Origin: Castor canadensis
Taxonomy: Eukaryota > Chordata > Mammalia > Rodentia > Castoridae
NCBI RefSeq assembly: GCF_047511655.1
Contig: NC_133397.1
Location: 46,576,001-46,640,000 of the forward strand
Length of the DNA: 64,000 nucleotides
Direction: 5' to 3'
The number at the start of each line of letters is the position of its first letter. The stretch's first letter is position 1. Below the pieces are notes generated by a model. That model was given only the letters and a program-made list of their open reading frames with translations. It ran no database searches and had not been told where the DNA came from. Below are positions 32,241 to 42,700 of this stretch, one piece after another. A program made the translations under genes and the position numbers.

Positions 32241-32473
32241 GGCTTTTTTTTTTTTTTTAATGATGATGCTGGGGATTGAACCCATGGCCTCACATATGTT
32301 AAACAAGGACTCTACCTCTAAGCTACATCCCCAGCCCAATCATACCTTTCATATCTTATTCCTAGGTAAAGTTACAGCCTAAATTACATTTTTTGACAGT
32401 ACTGGGATTTGAACCCAGGGCCTTGTGCTTGCTAGGCAGGTACACTATGGCTTTGAGCCATGCCTTCAGCAGA
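32241..32473 (-). repeat. Two ID-like SINEs in minus orientation
   Basis: Classic-ID copy 32241-32337 (GGGGATTGAACCCATGGCCTC) and a second copy 32384-32473 (CTGGGATTTGAACCCAGGG). Confidence 0.83.
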
Positions 32474-32907
32474 TAAGCTAAATTACTTGGTCACATACAA
32501 TTTCTTGAAGAAACAGGTTCTTGTTTAGTCTCTTGGTTTATTATGTCAACATGAGACAGTTTAAAATCAAGGGACATTTTGAAAATATTTTGTGACTTTT
32601 ACTAAAGTATAGGTTGATTATCTCTTGTCCAAAATGCTTAGGACCAGAAATGTTTTGTACTTCCATTTTTTCAGATTTTGGAATATTTGCATACATAAAG
32701 AAATCTCTTGTAGAGAAGACCCAAGTCTAAACACAGAATTCATTTAAGTTTCATATAAACCTTATGCATATAGCCTGCAGGGAATTTTATGCAATATGTT
32801 TTATGTGGCTGCTTGTCTGCACAATCAGAAAGTCTCAGATTGTGCATTCTCACGTTAGGAAAGTTCAACCTGTAAAACTGTCTATATTGTTAGAAAAAGT
32901 CATACAG

Positions 32908-33133
32908 GCTGAGCTCCAGTAGCTGGCACCTATAATCCTAGTTACGCAGGAAGCAGAGGTCAGGAGGATCGAGGTTCAAAGCCAGCCCAAGACAAATAGT
33001 TCTCAAGACCCTATCTCAAAAATATTCAACATAAAAAAAGGGCTGGTAGAGTGGCTCAAGTGGTAGAGCACCTGCCTAGCAAGCGTGAGGCCCTGAGTTC
33101 AAATTCCAATACTGCCAAAAATAAATAAATAAT
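32908..33133 (+). repeat. Dimeric B1-ID SINE
   Basis: B1 half, linker ATTCAACATAAAAAAAGGG and a near-consensus ID half. The full-length dimer can serve as a reference copy for the family here. Confidence 0.92.
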
Positions 33134-33291
33134 TAGAATAGAATGAGGAAACCCATTAAAAATTGGTTAAAAGGGGGAGAGAGAGAAAAAGACCAATAGA
33201 GGGGGTGAATTAGATCAAAGTATATTATATGTGTGCATGGAAATACCTCAGTGAAACTCCTTTGTACAATTATATACACTAATAAAAAGAA

Positions 33292-33380
33292 AAGTTGGGT
33301 TTGTGAAGTGGCTCAAGTGGTAAAGTGCCTGTCTAGCAAGTATGAAGCCTGAGTTCAAATTCTGGTACTGAAAAACAAAG
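33292..33380 (+). repeat. ID-like SINE monomer
   Basis: GTTGGGTTTGTGAAGTGGCTC to CAAATTCTGGTACTG. Confidence 0.8.
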
Positions 33381-33613
33381 TCACCCTAGGATGTTCTGGT
33401 TTGATTTAAGCCATCCATCCATCCTTCCCTTCTTTCCTAATCCTTTAGTGGTGGTAGACACTGAAAGTGCAGTGGTGATGTATGAATGTCCAGATGGCTA
33501 TGAGTGAAGTGACGAAATGATCATTCTCTCATCTTTTATTTATGTTTTCTATTGGGGTGTAAAAAATACATCATATTTTATTTCTCCTCAACCCTTAAAT
33601 AAAAATAACACTC

Positions 33614-33800
33614 GAAGCCAGGCACTGGTGGCTCACTCTTGTAATCCCAGCTACTTAGGAGGCTGAGATTGAGAGGATTGCAATTTGAGGCCAACCAGGA
33701 CAAATAGTTGGTGAGAACCCATCTCCAGAATAACCAGAGCCAAATGGACTGCTGGTGTGGCTCAAGCAGTAGAGCACCTGCTTTGCAAGCACAGACACAC
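33614..33800 (+). repeat. Dimeric B1-ID SINE
   Basis: GCCAGGCACTGGTGGCTCACT, ATAACCAGAGCCAAATGGACT, then a GTGTGGCTCAAGCAGTAGAG-type ID half ending early. Confidence 0.87.
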
Positions 33801-35200
33801 ACAAATGACACTCAACAAATATTCACTGAATAAATGACTGAACCCTCACCCTCTCACTCACACCTAAAAATCCTCTCCAGCTACTCCAGGTTTTCCTACC
33901 ATTCCTTATTTTGCAGTCTTTGGTGCTTTCATGGAAAAAAATTTTTTCTTCAGTTTTTATCTATTGGTTCTGCCACATGTAATTAATTTTTGCTGTCTTC
34001 AACTGTTTGCTTGTGGCTTCATATTTCTTTTTCCCCTGTGGGTTGCTTCTCTGCCCTAACAAGAGTACATTGTGTCTCCTTCCTCATATTTCCCCCACTT
34101 CATGAACTGACAACACTCACATTCTGAGGTGCTCTGAACTCAGACAAACAAGTTGGCTTCCCTTCTGGCTCCTCTGTGAAGAGCACCAACTCCCAGCCTT
34201 ATCTGTCCTCAGTCATATTCATAAACTTAGTGTTCACTGTTTCTTGGACATATGTTGTTCCTGAAGCCAAACAAAAGATGGAGAAGTGGCCCAAGCCCTT
34301 GCTTTGGAAGATATTCTGAAGCAGGCTGTGAGACCTGTCCTTGAACCCCAGCCCAGAAGACAGGCACAAAGCACTCTTTGTGAGCTGCTCATTGTGCACG
34401 GCTTTCTGGCTTCTGAACAAGCTCAATTCTGCAGAGCATCAGGCTTTGCATAAAAATCAGGAGCCCCCCACACTGAGCGTCAGCAACAAGACCCCCCCTC
34501 ATCAGCATGCAACAGGCAGCTGTGGAGAAAATGTCGAGAGGGCAAACCTCCACAGGAACCGAGCTCAGAGACAAGCTGAACCTCTCAGCACAGCTCCGTG
34601 CATCTGGAAGAATGCAGAATATCTGTTTATCTGGAAGGGGGGAGGAAAAAGTGATTAATTTTCTGTAAGTAATGAAATTATGTGTTTACTTTAGTAAAAG
34701 TAATCTCAAAAGCATTGGACCCAGAGAGATTGCCTGTTAACGATGTCTTGTGGAAAGTAAAATTTCCCCAAATCTTCACCTTTATTCAAATTGTCATAGA
34801 CTTTATAGTAATCACACCCCCCACTTCTTTCCCTCTAAGAACTGGTTAACCCATTTCTCTTTCCTGGTTGCTGAAGGACTTTGTTTGCCTCCTCAATGAC
34901 TCCAGGTGGTATAATAAGCCAAGGAATTCCGATGACAGTGAATGCAGGTTGTCTGGCAGCTTCTAGAAGCCAGGATTGTCCCTTGGGAAAAGATACCATC
35001 AGAGCTGGTATTTTGCTCAGTCCCCTAACTGAGCAAGCAGCAGGGACAGGATCTTGTTGTCCTCCTACATCAGGACACAGGTCCCCCTTTTTATTAGAGT
35101 AACTACTGATTGACAATCATCCTGGGAAAATAGAGGATATAAAAAGTAAAAAGCTTCATCCATCCATTTATTCATTGTTTGATTCTTTTATTCAGCATTT
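33801..35200. other. Unassigned intergenic sequence
   Basis: 1.4 kb without a recognisable gene or repeat. Open frames at 34341-34658 and 34835-35116 have no family resemblance, splice context or codon signal I can point to. Confidence 0.4.
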
Positions 35201-35299
35201 ATTCACTGAAAGCCCATTGGGTAAGGATATGATTCTGAGCAAAACAAACTCTGCCTTAGTGACCTTTGTTCTGGTGGGGAGACAGCCAGTGAACAATTG

Positions 35300-35655
35300 A
35301 ATATAACTGTGGAATGAACTGTGTTCTCCCCAAATTCATACCTAAAGCCCTAATTCACAGTGGGTCCTTTAAAGAGGTAATTAAGATTAAGCAAGATTTT
35401 AAGGGTAGCTTAATCCCTCATGATGGGATTAACACCCTTATGAGACGAGACCACAGATCATGGCTTCCTGTTTCTCTTCCATGTGAGGTCACAGTAAGAA
35501 GACATTGTCGAAAAGCCAGAAAGGCATCATCAGAAACCAACCCTGACAACACCTTGCTCTTGGACTTCTGGCCTTCCGACCATAAGAAAATAAATGTCTG
35601 TTGCTTAAGGCACCAATCTGTAGTACTGTGTTACAGCAGCCTGAGCACACTAATA
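35300..35655 (+). repeat. MLT1-type MaLR LTR
   Basis: Close to MLT1 LTRs: GTGTTCTCCCCAAATTCATAC, TTTAAAGAGGTAATTAAGATTA, TGACAACACCTTGCTCTTGG, GAAAATAAATGTCTGTTGCTT and ACAGCAGCCTGAGCACACTA. It accounts for the open frame starting at 35314. Confidence 0.85.
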
Positions 35656-35667
35656 AAATCGCATATC

Positions 35668-35897
35668 AGCTGGGCTCCAGCAGCTCACGCCTATTATTCT
35701 AGCTACTCAGGAGGTTAGAGGTTCAAAGCTAGCCCTGGGCAAATAGCTCAGGAGACCCTATCTTGAAATAAATAAATAAATAAACACAATAAAACAGGGC
35801 TGGTGGAGTGGCTCAAGGGCTGAAGTGGTAAGAGTGCCTGCCTAGCAAGCATGAGGCCCTGAGTTCAAACTCCAGTGCCACCAAAAAAAAAAAAAAA
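35668..35897 (+). repeat. Dimeric B1-ID SINE
   Basis: B1 half from CTGGGCTCCAGCAGCTCACG, linker AATAAATAAATAAACAC, ID half and a 15-A tail, directly beside the MLT1 LTR end. Confidence 0.9.
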
Positions 35898-35980
35898 GAA
35901 TAGGAGAGAATAACAATGAACAAAATAAAGTCAGGCAGAGAGATGCCCAGTGATGGGCTGGAGAGTTGTACTGAATAGGG

Positions 35981-36113
35981 CACTTCTCCATGCAGCCCTT
36001 TCTATCACTTCTCTGCAAATAAAATTCCTTGATCTTTGCTTGAATTCCTGCCTTTGATTTCTAAGTGTGGAACTAGAACCCTTACCACCAGAGAAGTCCA
36101 GAGCTTGACCACA
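35981..36113 (+). repeat. 5' LTR remnant (R/U5 only)
   Basis: Matches 45831-45960 for about 130 bp, including the polyadenylation signal in GCAAATAAAATTCC. The U3 part is missing: upstream sequence does not match the 3' LTR and is soon replaced by a SINE. I could not identify a primer-binding site with confidence. Confidence 0.75.
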
Positions 36114-36956
36114 AAGGGATCCTCTTCTTCATCTGAAGTCGGAATAGTTTGCTCCAAACTGGAGGGGAGTACCTCTGAAGTGGCCATGATTGTCCAGCAC
36201 TCTGGTGGAGTCTGCCCTCCAGGAGAGCCCCCCACCATGGCTCAGCTACAGTGGAACTCTCAGGCTGACTTTCTCTCTCTCTCTCTCTCTCTCTCATTGA
36301 GGAGAGCTTCTCCCTTGGGAATATGGGGAAAAAGCTCTGAGCCCACTACAGCTGTTAGGCAGGCAACCTGAGATTGGAGGCTGGCCAAGGGCTTATACTG
36401 GACTGCCAATGCTATGAGCTGAAACCTCAGAGCACCAAGCTTTTCTCTCAACTTTCAGTTTCCTCCCTTTTTCTTTACCAAGTAGATCAGAATAAGTGGC
36501 TGTCCCTTCTGCCCTAGGCAACAGTGGGTCTCCCTCTTTCACTGGATTTATATTGAGACTACCCCAGTCCCAACCCAGGAACTCATTGCCAGATTATGCC
36601 CCCAGGAGGATCCCTGTCTCTTTTGTAATCCCTTCTTGGACTGGACTCACTTTCTCAAAGCTTTGCCTGATCTCCACTTTGCGATATACATCAGACATTT
36701 GACTGAATATCCCCTGGCACCAAGACCCCAAGCTAGGAATAGTGCATTTTCTGGGTTCCCTCATGAGGCTGTTCCCACAGTGCTCTTCTCCTCCTTCCTT
36801 CATTATCAACATGAGACCCATACCCTCCCTTCTGAGGCTAAAGTTTATCAGAGATAGCTTTTTTGTGGAGACATTGGGCTGCTACAACACAGCCCCAGCC
36901 TCACTAGAGCCCTCCCCTCTTCCATGCTGGCCTTTTTGATCAATATGGACCCTTTC
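36114..36956 (+). other. ERV leader region with (TC)n
   Basis: Sequence between the LTR remnant and the nested LTR, with a (CT)n tract at 36270-36295. No intact reading frame is recognisable. Confidence 0.5.
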
Positions 36957-37289
36957 TGTAGGCAAATATAGGCCCCAAAGTGACCAGGCAGAGAGGAGTG
37001 ATCTGGCCAAGAGATTCTTTATTGCTGGGTAGGAGAGGGAGAGAGCCGAGAGAGAGAGAGAGAGAGAGAGGCAGGAAGGGCAGGGGCTTAAATGCCCTTC
37101 AGTGAGATTTGGCATCATCCAATTGGTTAGGACCCTGTGGTTCATGTGATTGGAGGTTGGGAAGTAAGGAAGTCCAAGCTAGGTGGTATCGTGACCCTGG
37201 GAAACTGAAACCCAAGGGCCCTGGGAAACTGAAACCCTTATAAGGGTGCAGCAAGAAACAGAAACCCATCAACGCAATTATTGCCAACA
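36957..37289 (-). mobile_element. Solo LTR nested in the ERV leader
   Basis: 333 bp. On the minus strand it starts TGTTGGCAATAATTGCG and ends ATATTTGCCTACA (TG...CA), with a GCAATAAAGAATCTCTTGG polyadenylation segment and a (GA)n stretch. The flanks carry a 5-bp duplication CTTTC (36952-36956 and 37290-37294). It contains the 19-bp word CCCTGGGAAACTGAAACCC twice (about 37194 and 37219). Opposite orientation to the host ERV, from a different LTR family. Confidence 0.8.
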
Positions 37290-37538
37290 CTTTCTGTAAG
37301 AGAGTCCTTTTTGAGCTAAATGCCTTTGCCACCTGGCAGCGGATCCAGTACCTGGGTCACAGAACTAATAAAAAGAAAATTGATCAGGGTCACACTGATA
37401 GGATAGCTACAATCTGGATAGACCTGAGTGTCTTCCCCATGACCTTAGCCATAGGTGGCAGGGCAGGTGTGCACAGGCGAGAGAGTAAAACGAGAAAACT
37501 CCTCTTAGGGTGACCAATTTTCCTTGTTTCACTTTTAG

Positions 37539-39240
37539 TTGGGGAATCAACCTTCCAGGATCCCAGAAGGATTCCCCCTTGCCTGCTTACCAAAACATTG
37601 GAAAGATCTTGATCCAGAAAATCTTCAGTGGAAGCAATTCAAGTTTTCCTGCACCCAGACCTGGCCCCAGTATCCTCTGGGAGACCAGGAAAAGTGGTCA
37701 GAAGAGGGAGCATTAACTATAATATCATTCTTTAATTAGATATGTTCTGTAGAAAGGAGGGGAAGTAGACAAAAGTCCCATATTCCCATATTTTCTTTTT
37801 TTCTATGAGACCACCCAGAGTGGCTGAGTGAATGCAGGCTAAATACACAGACCATGGCAACACTTTGCAAAAAGCCCCCAAGCTTCCTTGAGGAACCAGA
37901 ACCTGAAAAATTGTCTGATGCCTAAGGGTCCCCAATAGTGTCAAAAGGGGCTTACCCTGTGAGAGAAGTCAAATCTCCAGGGGAACCACAGGGGATATAT
38001 CCCATCCTGAGGGAACTGGTTGATATTCCCACAGCTCCCCTCTAACCTCCATACTCAGAACATCTGGACTCCCTGGTGAGCTGGTCAGGCCCCACACTGC
38101 CACCAGAAACCAAGGCCTCTATCCTCTTCCTTCCAAGCAGAGCCCCAACCACTGGCCCCTCTGTCACCAACCCTTTCCATCCAATACCCCCTTACTCAGC
38201 CACCTTGTGCCTCCAACATTGTCCCACAGGACTCCACCCCCTCCAGTTAATTCCCAGAGGGGATAGGGCTCATGTTCCTTGTAGATTAAGTGAGCTTAAG
38301 GAAATAAAAAAGGATTTAGGAAGTTATACTGAAAACCTGGATCAGTATAGTCAGACATTCAGGGAAGTCAGCCAAAATTTTGAACTGAGCTGGAAAGATG
38401 TAATGATACTATTATCTCAGACCCTCACTACCTTGGAGAAACAGGAAGTACTAGATCAGGCAGTGGCAGCTGGGGACGATTATCACCTAGATAAATGTGG
38501 CCCTATAGGTCTATCTCAGACCAGACCCTTGGAGGAGGAGGGGGAAGGAGAACAGGGACACTGGATACCTAAAAGGGAATCCTGATTCCTAATTCCCACA
38601 GAGGATCAGGCAGCGCCTAGATCTGATCCTAATTGTGACCTTGAGAGTGACAAGGATAAATGGACCTGTAACCACTTTATCTGCTGCATTCTTGAGGGAA
38701 AGAAGGGCCAAAGTGAAAACCATTAATTACTCCCAAGTCATGGCTGTACAACAAGGACCCTTAGAAGCCCCAGTAGCCTTCCTACAGAGATTTAAAGATG
38801 TCCTACAAAAACATACCAACATTGTACCAGAGTCACAGGAGGAGGAAATCATCCTAAAGGATAAATGCCTCACACAATCAGCCCCCAAAATTCGTAGAAA
38901 GCTTCAAAAACTGGTGGCTGAAGGGAGCAGAGATCTTGACCAATTGGTTCATGCAGCTACATCTGAATACTACAATAGGGACTTAGAAAAAGAAAAAAAG
39001 GACCTGGAAAAGGAAAAGAGGAAGGATAGATGGCAGGAGGCCCTGAACACAGTGCTCTGAGAGGTTCCCTCAGGGTCCAGTCCAAATCCATGGATATGTT
39101 TTCAATGTGGACAGGAGGGCTATTTTAAGAGCGAGTACCCCAAGATGATGCCTCCTCTGGGACCCTGCCTCATCTGCCAGGGAAATTGTTGGAAGGTACA
39201 TGGTCCCTGGTTCCCAAGGGGACCAAGGCCAGAGCTTCAC
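37539..39240 (+). pseudogene. ERV gag remnant
   Basis: Matrix-like start at 37539 reads TTG-GGG-AAT, suggesting that an original ATG of a Met-Gly (myristoylation-type) start became TTG. A capsid part is readable at 38276-38590 and 38630-39058, including a major-homology-like segment around 38755-38830 (QGPLEAPVAFLQRF). It ends in a Lys/Glu-rich stretch. The nucleocapsid knuckle at about 39097-39140 (CFQCGQEGYFKSEY) has lost the zinc-binding His and the last Cys, both now Tyr. At least four frame breaks or stops. Confidence 0.85.
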
Positions 39241-39254
39241 ACCCAATGACAGGT

Positions 39255-39560
39255 TCTGGCGCCTCCCATTCAGGCTCCTGTGACCACCATAAGACCAGAG
39301 GAGCCATAGGTGGTACTTACCATCGAAAAGCACAAGGTCAGCCTCCTTATGGATACTGGAGCCAGTATCTCGCCTATTCCTTTCTCTGGCAGACCCAGGT
39401 CCTCCAAGAAAATTACTGTTTGGGGCATATCAGGCCAGCCTCTTGAGCATTATTTCACTCAGCCTCTAGCCTGCTCCTGGGGAAATTTCCACTTCTGTCA
39501 CTCCTTTCTAATTGTCCTGGAAACCACTACTCCTCTGCTAGGGTGAGACCTAGCTAATTG
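39255..39560 (+). pseudogene. ERV protease remnant
   Basis: Frame 39310-39546 holds the aspartic-protease active site LLMDTGASISPI at about 39341. It is preceded by an in-frame TAG and followed by a TGA, so it is not part of an open gag-pro-pol. Confidence 0.85.
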
Positions 39561-41580
39561 GGGGTCCAGCTCCTTTTACCTCCAGAGGAGTACTTTTGCT
39601 TGTCCCTGATAGAGAAACAGGCAGACCCCATGGTGTGGAAGATGGACATATGGTAAGACGGGCACAGATGGCTGTTCTAGTCCTGATTAATCTCAAGAAC
39701 CCCTTTCAGTTTCCACATCAAAAATGATCTCTTAAGACTGGAAGTTAAGGAGGGGCTAATTTCCATAATAAAACGCTTAGAGACAGGGACTGCTAATAGA
39801 ATGCTCCAGCCCATATAATACTCCTACTCTCTGGGTCAGGTAGGAACCTAACAAATGGAGGCTAGTCCAAGATCTCCACCTGATCAATGAAGCAGTAGTG
39901 ACTCTCCACCTTGTAGTTCCAAATCCTTATATGCTTCTAGCCCAAATACCCCCACGTACTGCTTACTACTCTGTCCTGGACTTAAAGGATACCTTCTTTT
40001 GCATTCCCTTGTGCTTGAAAGTAAACCTGTCTTTGCCTTTCAGGACTCCATACAAAAGGCTGGACAGGTCACCTGGACTGTCTTCCCCCAGGAAATCAGA
40101 GACAGCCTCCATCTCTTTGGGTTTACTCTAACTCAAGGCTTAGCAGAGTGGCAATATCCACAAGCTACTCTGCTGCAATGTGTAAATGACTTTTTCCTCT
40201 GTGGACTAGTCAAGTCTGTCATTTCATGAGCTACTGAATCCTTACTAAACTTCTTAGCAGATAGAAGTTATAAAATCTATTTTTAAAAAAAAGCCCAATT
40301 GTGACAGTCTAGAGTTACATATTTAAGTCTTATCTTGGAGAAGGAGATGAGGGCTATAGGAGAAGATAGAAATCACTGATCCTGATGTTTCCTCTATTTC
40401 CTCTACCTGAGACTCTAAAACAATTGAGGGCCTTTTGGGCAGTGATAGGATACTGTAGAATTTGGATCCCAGGATATGCAGACCTAGCCAGGCCCTTATA
40501 TCAGATCCTTAAGGAAGTGCAGCCTTTTATTGAATGGGATGACAAGTTGGAAGGTGTATTCCACCAGTTAAAAAAAGGCCCTTATGACAGCTCCAGTCCT
40601 GGGTCTCCTGGTATAGGACAAGTTTCAATTATATGTTTGTAAGAAGAGACGACTGGCGTTGGGAGTGGTGACTCAGCTCCAGGGCATCACTCCCCAGCCA
40701 GTGGGCTACTTAAGTAAAAAATTAGATCAGGTAGCTAAAGGATGGCCAGGATGTCTTCAAGCAGTCACTGCAGTTAGTCTTCTAGTGCCTAAAGCTCAAC
40801 CAGCCCCTGAGAGTTTACACCCACATGACCTAGGAGGAATTTCAAACTCAAAAAAGGACTTTGTCTGTCTGACAGCAGTCTGCTTAAATACCAAGCCCAG
40901 CTTCTGGGAGGGATGGAAATAATTTCAAGGACCTGTCAGAGCTTAAACCCTGCATCTCTTCTACAGAAACGGTGGGAGGAGGATCCTGAGCACTCGTGTA
41001 AGGAGGTGCTTATGGAAAATCATGCTGATTTTCCATCAACCCTTATAAGACCCAGATCTAGAAGTATATACTGACAGCAGTTCCTTTGTCAAGAATGTTG
41101 TCAGAAATGCAGTGTTTGCAGTTGTGACAGAATTTGACACCCTCCAATCAGGTCACCTTCCTCCTAATACAAGTGCGCTAACAGAAGCCCTAAAACTGTC
41201 AAAAGAGCAGAGTGTAAATATCTATACAGATTCTAAGTATGCCTTCCTGATCCTGCATGCTCATGCAGCCATCTAGAAGGAAAGGGGAATACTAACCACA
41301 AAGGGATCTCTCATTAAACATGCTCATGACATTTTAGCCTTCCTAGATGCTGTTCTGTTGTCTAAAAAGGTCTTGGTGATTCATTGTAGAAGTCACCAAA
41401 GAGGGGAAGATAAGCGAGCAAAGGGAAACAAAGCTGCTGACAAGGCAGCTAAATGGACAGTCATGCAGGAATATACAGCTGGCCCTCTTCTCTGGGAAGG
41501 GACTCTCCTCCCCCTAGAGAGACTACAGTATCGGTCAGAGGAAAGTAAACAAAACTCAGACCAAGGATACCAGTTGGATC
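39561..41580 (+). pseudogene. ERV reverse transcriptase / RNase H remnant
   Basis: Reverse-transcriptase text is spread over several frames: VQDLHLINEAVV near 39865, YSVLDLKDTFFCIPL near 39967, and the catalytic box near 40175, where the usual Y-x-D-D reads CVND. RNase H text follows (VYTDSSSFVK near 41060, IYTDSKYAFL near 41222, KGNKAADKAAKW near 41424). Multiple stops and frameshifts. Confidence 0.88.
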
Positions 41581-42700
41581 ACCAGGTCTTCTGGGTGTCC
41601 CCTGAAGGAAAGCTATGGCTCACTGAGGCACTCCAATGGAAAATTCTTAAGACCTTCCATCAACTGTACCATTTGGGCTTAGACAATAGTTTTGGCCAAC
41701 AAGATGTTTGGGGGGACAAAATTAAGGGACATCACCCAACAAGTTGTACAGGAATTTGAGACATGCCAGAGAAATAATCCTAATAATAAAAGACTCCAGG
41801 TGTCAGGGTCATAGAGACAGGGGTCCTATCTCTGGGAGGACTGGCAATTAGACTTTACCCATGTGCCAGGGGGACCTAAATCAAAACTACTGTTAGTATT
41901 GGTGGACATGTTCACTGGGTGGGTGAAGGCCTTTCCTTGCAGTACAGAACATGCTAGGGAGGTTGTCTGAGTTCTAATCACAGAAATAATCCCTTGCTTC
42001 AGTGTCCCCAGAAGCCTTCAAAGTGATAACAGGCCTGCATTTAAGACAGAAGTAACTCAGGGACTCTCTAGGGCACTAGGCATAAAATACCATCTCCACT
42101 ATGCCTGGCATCCCCAATTGTCTAGAAAAGCAGAAAAAGCAAATGGACTTTTTAAAAGACACCTGGCTAAATTGGCCCAAGAAACCCCTTCCCCCTGGAC
42201 CAAGCTCCTCCCTATTGCTCTCATAAGGCTCAGAAATAAGCAAGGACTGACTCCCTTTGAAACTCTGTACAGCAGGCCCTTCCTAACCAATGACCTCCTT
42301 CTTGACCAAGAGACAGCTCAGTTAATCTCTCATGTCACTCAACTTGCTAAATTCCGACAAACACTCTCACAGATCAAACAACCCATCCCCAGGGAGGATA
42401 TAAAGGGACCCCCTCTCTTTTGCTTTGGTGATCTATTCCTAATAAAGACTCCAAATTCAACCAGGGACTTAAACACCCTCCTTGGGAGGGGTCACATCCT
42501 GTCATTCTGTCTATCCCCATGGCAGAGCAAGTGGCTGGCCTGGACTCATCATCAGAGTCAAGGGCTGGAATTCCCCTGTGACCAGCTCATCTCCATCTCT
42601 GGACCCAGAATCAGAGCCTGCCTCCCTCTCGTGCAAACCTTTGGATGGATTAAAACTGCTATTCAAAAAGAAAACACCAACAGATACAGATAAGTCACCT
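41581..42700 (+). pseudogene. ERV integrase remnant
   Basis: Zinc-domain text near 41655 (FHQLYHLG) and core near 41840 (DWQLDFTHVPGGPKSKLL). The catalytic D, D and E positions can all be placed (third near 42130), but a stop interrupts at about 41968 and there are frame changes. The open stretch 42118-42693 is the C-terminal half. Confidence 0.85.

Noticed and set aside
35314-35718. 134-codon open frame
   Set aside because: It coincides with an MLT1-type LTR running into a SINE.
36060-36120. Search for a retroviral primer-binding site after the 5' LTR remnant
   Set aside because: No clear 18-base complement to a tRNA 3' end could be recognised, so none is annotated.
36970-37290. Possible part of the ERV's own gag or leader
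   Set aside because: The TG...CA ends, the 5-bp duplication and reversed polyadenylation text show a separate inserted LTR.
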